From NCBI RefSeq assembly GCF_003991875.1, contig NZ_CP031423.1:3348001-3412000 (forward strand): 64,000 nucleotides of DNA, written 5' to 3'. Below, piece by piece: positions 60,602-64,000 of this stretch; the stretch's first letter is position 1, and the number at the start of each line of letters is the position of its first letter. The notes beneath the pieces are model-generated. The model made no database searches and was not told the DNA's origin. It saw only the letters and a list, made by a program, of their open reading frames with translations. Both the position numbers and the translations under genes were made by a program. Source of the stretch: Microbacterium lemovicicum (GTDB lineage Bacteria; Actinomycetota; Actinomycetes; Actinomycetales; Microbacteriaceae).

Positions 60602-61735
60602 GTGGCGGTTCGAGCAGATCGCACCAGGGTCGGCATCGTCGGGGGCTCCCTCGGCGGCCTGTTCGCCTCCGTGCTGCTGCATCGCGCCGGGCACGACGTC
60701 ACGCTCTTCGAACGCTCGGCGACCGGCCTCGAGCGACGCGGGGCGGGTCTCGTGGCCCAGCAGGAGATCTTCGAGCTCCTCACGACGGTGGGACGCGCCC
60801 AGGATGTGAACGTCGGGGTCGTCGCCACGGAGCGCATCACGCTCGACCGCTCCGGCCGCGTGGCGAGTCGCGATCCCTCGCCGCAGACGCAGATCTCGTG
60901 GGACCACGTCTACGAGGTGCTGCGCGCGCTTCTGCCGGCCGACCGCTATCGGCTCGGCAGCCATGCCCTTCGCGTGCAGGACGGTGACGACGCCGCGGGC
61001 ATCCATTTCGCGGACGGATCGCATGAGGACTTCGACCTCGTGGTCGGGGCGGACGGCCTGGGCTCGGTGGTGCGCAAGACGGTCGCGCCCGCAGACCACC
61101 GCAACCGCTACGTCGGGTATGTGACGTGGCGCGGGCTCGTCCCCGAGTCGATCCTGTCGGCAGACGCCGGCGACGTGCTTCTCGGTCGCTTCGCCTTCTA
61201 CAACGGCCCCGGCGTGCACATGCTCGGCTACCCCGTGCCCGGGGTCGGCGGAGACCTGCGGCCCGGCTTCCGGCGCTACAACTGGGTCTGGTATCGATCG
61301 CTCAGCGATCGCGGTCTCACACAGCTCATGCAGGATGTCGGGCGCCCGCCCCGCAGCTTCTCGACGGCTCCGGGCGAACTGCCCACAGCGCTCCGCGACC
61401 GCCTGGTGGAGGAGGCCGCGCACGTGCTCCCTCCGCCGTTCGCCGACGTCGTCGACGCCGAGTCCGAGCCCTTCATGCAGGCGATCTACGACTACGTCGC
61501 GCCGCGGATGGCGGGATCGCGAGTCGCTCTCCTGGGCGACGCGGCCGCGGTCGTGCGCCCGCACACGGCGATGGGAGCGGCCAAGGCGGCCGGCGATGCG
61601 CTGGCTCTCGCGGCGGCTCTACGCCACGGAGGCGATGTGAGCGCGGCTCTGGCTGCCTATAACGCGCAGAGACTTCCCGTGGCGCAGGCGATCTCGCGAT
61701 ACGGGCAGCAGCTCGCCCAGTCACTGCTGCTCTGA
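60602..61735 (+). CDS. FAD-dependent monooxygenase
   Basis: A 377-residue flavoprotein of the aromatic-hydroxylase type. The dinucleotide motif VGIVGGSLGGLFASVLLHRA is followed by LFERSATGLERRGAGLVAQQ, VVGADGLGSVVRKTV (DG motif) and the FAD motif RVALLGDAAAVVRPHTAMGA. The layout resembles bacterial 2,6-dihydroxypyridine-type hydroxylases (FAD-binding, no separate reductase). GTG 60602 has AAGGAGG at good spacing. It stands alone and its substrate is unknown. Confidence 0.88.
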   Translation: MAVRADRTRVGIVGGSLGGLFASVLLHRAGHDVTLFERSATGLERRGAGLVAQQEIFELLTTVGRAQDVNVGVVATERITLDRSGRVASRDPSPQTQISWDHVYEVLRALLPADRYRLGSHALRVQDGDDAAGIHFADGSHEDFDLVVGADGLGSVVRKTVAPADHRNRYVGYVTWRGLVPESILSADAGDVLLGRFAFYNGPGVHMLGYPVPGVGGDLRPGFRRYNWVWYRSLSDRGLTQLMQDVGRPPRSFSTAPGELPTALRDRLVEEAAHVLPPPFADVVDAESEPFMQAIYDYVAPRMAGSRVALLGDAAAVVRPHTAMGAAKAAGDALALAAALRHGGDVSAALAAYNAQRLPVAQAISRYGQQLAQSLLL

Positions 61736-61778
61736 GAGACGCAGGAGGCGACGGGCAGCGCGCCCGCCGCCTCTCGCG

Positions 61779-62054
61779 TCACTTCTCGCCGGTGTGGTAG
61801 CCCGCGTCGCGCAGCGCCTTCCGGATGTCGAGCACCAGCTGCTCGTCGAGGTCCTTGTGCCTCGGCGGCGAGAGCACCAGGACCTCGCTGCCGATACGCG
61901 CTTTCAGCTTGCCGTCGTGCTCTTCGGTGACCTCTCCGACCTCACGCAGGAGTGACACGACGTCGTGCCACTCCAGGTTGTGGCTGGTGGGGTGCCGCTC
62001 GAGGTGGAACAGGGTGTTCCGGTGGTTCTCGCTGAGGTGGTCTGCGTTCGTCAT
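61779..62054 (-). CDS. Small conserved protein, HicA-like fold suspected
   Basis: A 91-residue protein: NHRNTLFHLERHPTSHNLEW, HDVVSLLREVGEVTEEHDGK, LKARIGSEVLVLSPPRHKDL, DEQLVLDIRKALRDAGYH. The W-x-x-V-x-x-LL helix followed by a beta hairpin and the P-R-H-K-D loop recall HicA-type mRNA interferases, but no HicB-like partner is adjacent, so a toxin role is not claimed. The second ATG (62054) is chosen for better spacing to AGGAG. Confidence 0.65.
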   Translation of the reverse strand: MTNADHLSENHRNTLFHLERHPTSHNLEWHDVVSLLREVGEVTEEHDGKLKARIGSEVLVLSPPRHKDLDEQLVLDIRKALRDAGYHTGEK

Positions 62055-62201
62055 CATGCTCCTCGCTGTCGGGCGATGTCCGGGCGGGCGCACCCGCGAT
62101 CACATCGGCGAGACCATGCAAGCGCAGATGACCGCCGGCGAGACCTCCGACGGCGAGCCTTCCGACGAATGTCGAAAGGCGGCAGCGAGTGACGTCCGGC
62201 G

Positions 62202-62735
62202 TCAGATGAGGTCGGCCACCGGCACGACGCGTGCGTAGGCGCTGCCGAGCGCCGCGAGGAACGCCGCGTGCACGGATGCTCCGGGCACCTCGGTGTCCGC
62301 GAACGACAGGTCGGGGGCGGCGCACGCGTCCGCCGCGACGGTGACCGAGTAGCCGAGATCGGATGCCGCGCGCACGGTCGCATCGACGCACATGCTCGTC
62401 ATCATCCCGGCCACGACGAGCTCCGTCACGCCGCGGGCGCGCAGGAGGTCGTCCAGTTCGGTCTCGACGAACGCGTTCGGGGCGTGCTTGACCACCACGA
62501 TCTCGTCGCCGGCGGGCGCGACGCGCGGGTCGATCTCGGCGCCCGGCGTGCCCGCCTCCAGGAAGCCCGACGGGCTCTCGTGGCGCACGTGCACCACGGC
62601 TCCCCCGTGCGAGCGCTGCGCGGCCAGGAGCTGCGCCGCGGCGTCGGCTGCCGCGTCCGGGCCGACCAGCGGCATCCGTCCCCCCGGGAAGTAGTCGCGC
62701 TGGATGTCGATGAGGAGGAGGAGAGGTGCAGTCAC
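62202..62735 (-). CDS. Isochorismatase-family cysteine hydrolase
   Basis: A 177-residue hydrolase with the family catalytic triad: Asp in LLLIDIQRDYFPGG, Lys in IVVVKHAPNAFVET and Cys in GMMTSMCVDATVRAA. Members hydrolyse amides such as nicotinamide, or isochorismate-like esters; the substrate is not evident. The start is GTG at 62735, 6 nt after GAGGAT on the minus strand (possible leaderless start). Confidence 0.9.
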   Translation of the reverse strand: MTAPLLLLIDIQRDYFPGGRMPLVGPDAAADAAAQLLAAQRSHGGAVVHVRHESPSGFLEAGTPGAEIDPRVAPAGDEIVVVKHAPNAFVETELDDLLRARGVTELVVAGMMTSMCVDATVRAASDLGYSVTVAADACAAPDLSFADTEVPGASVHAAFLAALGSAYARVVPVADLI

Positions 62736-62769
62736 ACGCTCATCCTCCCCCGGAAGAGGCCCGGCGGGG

Positions 62770-63594
62770 TCAGCCCTGCGCGAGCTTGGCGACGTCGTCC
62801 CACTTCTCCCAGTTCGCGAGGCGCGCCTCGTAGTCGGGGCGGACGATGTCGAACGCGGCGGCGCCGAAGAAGGCGCGCAGCGGCGGCTCGGGCGCGTCCA
62901 CGATCCGCAGCAGGGCTGCCGCCGACGCGTTGGGGTCGCCGGGCTGACCGGAGACCGCCGCGCGCTGCTGGGCGCGACGCTCGCGACCGGCGTCGTAGGC
63001 GGCGATCGGCTCGGAGTGCCGGGCGCTGTCGCCCGACCAGTCGGTGGCGAAGCCGCCGGGCTCGACGAGCGTCACGTGGATGCCGAACTCCGACACCTCG
63101 GCGGCGAGGGCCTGCGAGAAGCCCTCCAGCGCCCACTTCGACGCGTGATAGGCGCCGAGGTTCGGGAACGCGGAGACGCCGCCGATCGAGGAGACCTGGA
63201 TGATGTGGCCGCTGCCCTGCGCGCGCAGGAACGGCAGGGCCGCCTGCGTGACCCAGAACGCCCCGAAGACGTTGGTCTCGAGCTGATCGCGCAGCTCCTG
63301 CTCGCTGAGCTCCTCGATCATGCCGAACTGGCCGTAGCCGGCGTTGTTGACGACCACGTCGAGCGCACCGAAGTGCTCGTGCGCCTGCGCGACGGCGGCG
63401 AAGTCGGCGTCGCGGTCGGTGACGTCCAAGGCGATGGGGAGGATGGCGTCGCCGAAGCGCTCGACCAGATCATCGAGCGACTCGACCTTGCGCGCCGTCG
63501 CGGCCACGCGATCGCCGCGCTCGAGAGCCGCCTCCGTCCATTCGCGTCCGAACCCGCGGGAGGTGCCGGTGATGAACCACGTCTTCTGAGTCAT
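62770..63594 (-). CDS. Short-chain dehydrogenase/reductase (classical SDR)
   Basis: A 274-residue oxidoreductase: cofactor motif TGTSRGFGREW, the NNAGYG motif, catalytic Ser in IIQVSSIGGVSAFPN, and catalytic YHASK. ATARKVESL after the second strand, with Arg near its start, suggests NADP preference. A C-terminal extension (AFFGAAAFDIVRPDYEARLA) is common in oxidoreductases of this subgroup. Substrate unknown. Confidence 0.9.
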   Translation of the reverse strand: MTQKTWFITGTSRGFGREWTEAALERGDRVAATARKVESLDDLVERFGDAILPIALDVTDRDADFAAVAQAHEHFGALDVVVNNAGYGQFGMIEELSEQELRDQLETNVFGAFWVTQAALPFLRAQGSGHIIQVSSIGGVSAFPNLGAYHASKWALEGFSQALAAEVSEFGIHVTLVEPGGFATDWSGDSARHSEPIAAYDAGRERRAQQRAAVSGQPGDPNASAAALLRIVDAPEPPLRAFFGAAAFDIVRPDYEARLANWEKWDDVAKLAQG

Positions 63595-63645
63595 GGAGAA
63601 GATGACGCGCGGACGCGCCGCCGTATTCCCGAGCGGATGCTGCGC

Positions 63646-64000
63646 TCAGCCGCCGGGGCGGACGTACAGGTGCTCGGGACGACCGGTGGTGCCGTAGCGC
63701 AGGCGCACCTCGATCTCGCCGCGGCCGGCGAGCGCGGCCAGATGCCGCTGGGCGGTGGCACGGGACAGCCCGGCCTCCTCGGCGATCTCGGTGGCGGTGG
63801 ACTCCGCGTCGCCGAGGGTCGACAGGATGAGCTGCTCCGTCGCCGTGCGCGAGACCGACGCGGGCTCTCCCGCGACGTGCAGCAGGGCGAACGCCCGGTC
63901 GAGCGACTCCTGGGTGAGCGGGCGGTCCTCCGCGAGGAGATTGCGCGCCCGGGCGTAGCGGTCGAGCCGCTCCACCAGCGCCCGCCGCTCGAAGGGCTTG
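63646..64000 (-). CDS. CitB/DcuR-type response regulator, C-terminal part (start outside window)
   Basis: The frame is open to the window edge. It begins inside the receiver domain with KPFERRALVERLDRYARARN, where KPF contains the conserved receiver Lys. A linker follows (LAEDRPLTQESLDRAFALLH), then a winged-helix DNA-binding domain (LILSTLGDAESTATEIAEEA; GLSRATAQRHLAALAGRGEI) and a terminal GTTGRPEHLYVRPGG. This layout is that of regulators paired with CitA/DcuS-type dicarboxylate sensors. The partner kinase should lie upstream, beyond base 64000. Confidence 0.82.
   Translation of the reverse strand, partial: KPFERRALVERLDRYARARNLLAEDRPLTQESLDRAFALLHVAGEPASVSRTATEQLILSTLGDAESTATEIAEEAGLSRATAQRHLAALAGRGEIEVRLRYGTTGRPEHLYVRPGG

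Noticed and set aside
60395..61800. Genomic island or prophage integrated at tRNA-Gly
   Set aside because: No integrase, no repeat of the tRNA 3' end and normal gene content downstream within the window.
61779..62201. HicAB toxin-antitoxin system
   Set aside because: Only a HicA-like candidate is seen; no HicB-type gene adjoins it, and the family assignment itself is weak.

Overview
The window is very GC-rich chromosomal DNA from an actinobacterium, most likely a Microbacteriaceae member close to Microbacterium. The signs are a dnaK-grpE-dnaJ-hspR operon with HspR boxes, an N-domain-less ClpB, a DnaJ without a zinc finger, cell-wall-binding repeat proteins, and many genes that start only 5-7 nt after a TAnnnT -10 box, which implies leaderless mRNAs. 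The genus is an inference from gene content and style, not a database result. Most of the region looks like ordinary core chromosome. The only intact mobile element is one IS481-family insertion sequence.

Layout. 1-9.4 kb: tail of a DtxR/MntR-type regulator, a repeat-rich gap, an SDR enzyme, a HAD phosphatase with a YdeI-like protein, pyrE and xthA (divergent), a membrane protein, a VOC-HxlR-DHFR-like operon, and a two-component system. 9.4-10.5 kb: the IS481 element. 10.5-18.5 kb: a flavin reductase, an ABC-2 exporter pair, a GH15 glycosidase divergent from a variant glucose-6-phosphate dehydrogenase, and a DeoR regulator divergent from a DUF4406 protein. 19.8-24.3 kb: a type III polyketide synthase / methyltransferase / flavin monooxygenase operon facing a UbiA prenyltransferase, separated by five copies of a 55-bp repeat. 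24.5-31.1 kb: clpB with an HspR box, a GlxA-type regulator, small membrane proteins and two GT4 glycosyltransferases. 31.2-40 kb: a SfLAP/GAP-type membrane protein, a heterodimeric ABC exporter, YjbR, MFS and DUF2252 proteins. 40-44.2 kb: the hspR-dnaJ-grpE-dnaK operon. 44.8-52.4 kb: a two-armed divergent glycan cluster (six glycosyltransferases and a WcbI-like protein). 52.5-59.9 kb: a UMF1 transporter, two surface proteins, a divergent MarR-like pair with low-complexity Gly/Phe/His tails, a lytic transglycosylase and dcd. 60.4 kb: tRNA-Gly(CCC). 60.6-64 kb: a flavin monooxygenase, a small HicA-like protein, an isochorismatase-family hydrolase, an SDR and the end of a CitB/DcuR-type response regulator.

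Functional links. ClpB, DnaK, GrpE and DnaJ are probably one HspR-controlled heat-shock regulon, since the same inverted repeat sits at both promoters. The PKS/methyltransferase/monooxygenase trio resembles the Streptomyces srsABC phenolic-lipid pathway, and a prenyltransferase stands next to it. The glycosyltransferase arms share a divergent promoter region and probably build one surface glycan.

The most unusual signal is not a gene. The 9-mer GGATGCYGC (with its complement) occurs about 74 times by eye in 64 kb. It is scattered in several reading frames inside genes and is paired as perfect GGATGCCGCRGCATCC palindromes in seven intergenic sites, several of them terminators. This is the distribution seen for DNA-uptake sequences in Neisseria and Pasteurellaceae. 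Three further families of intergenic inverted repeats are also present.
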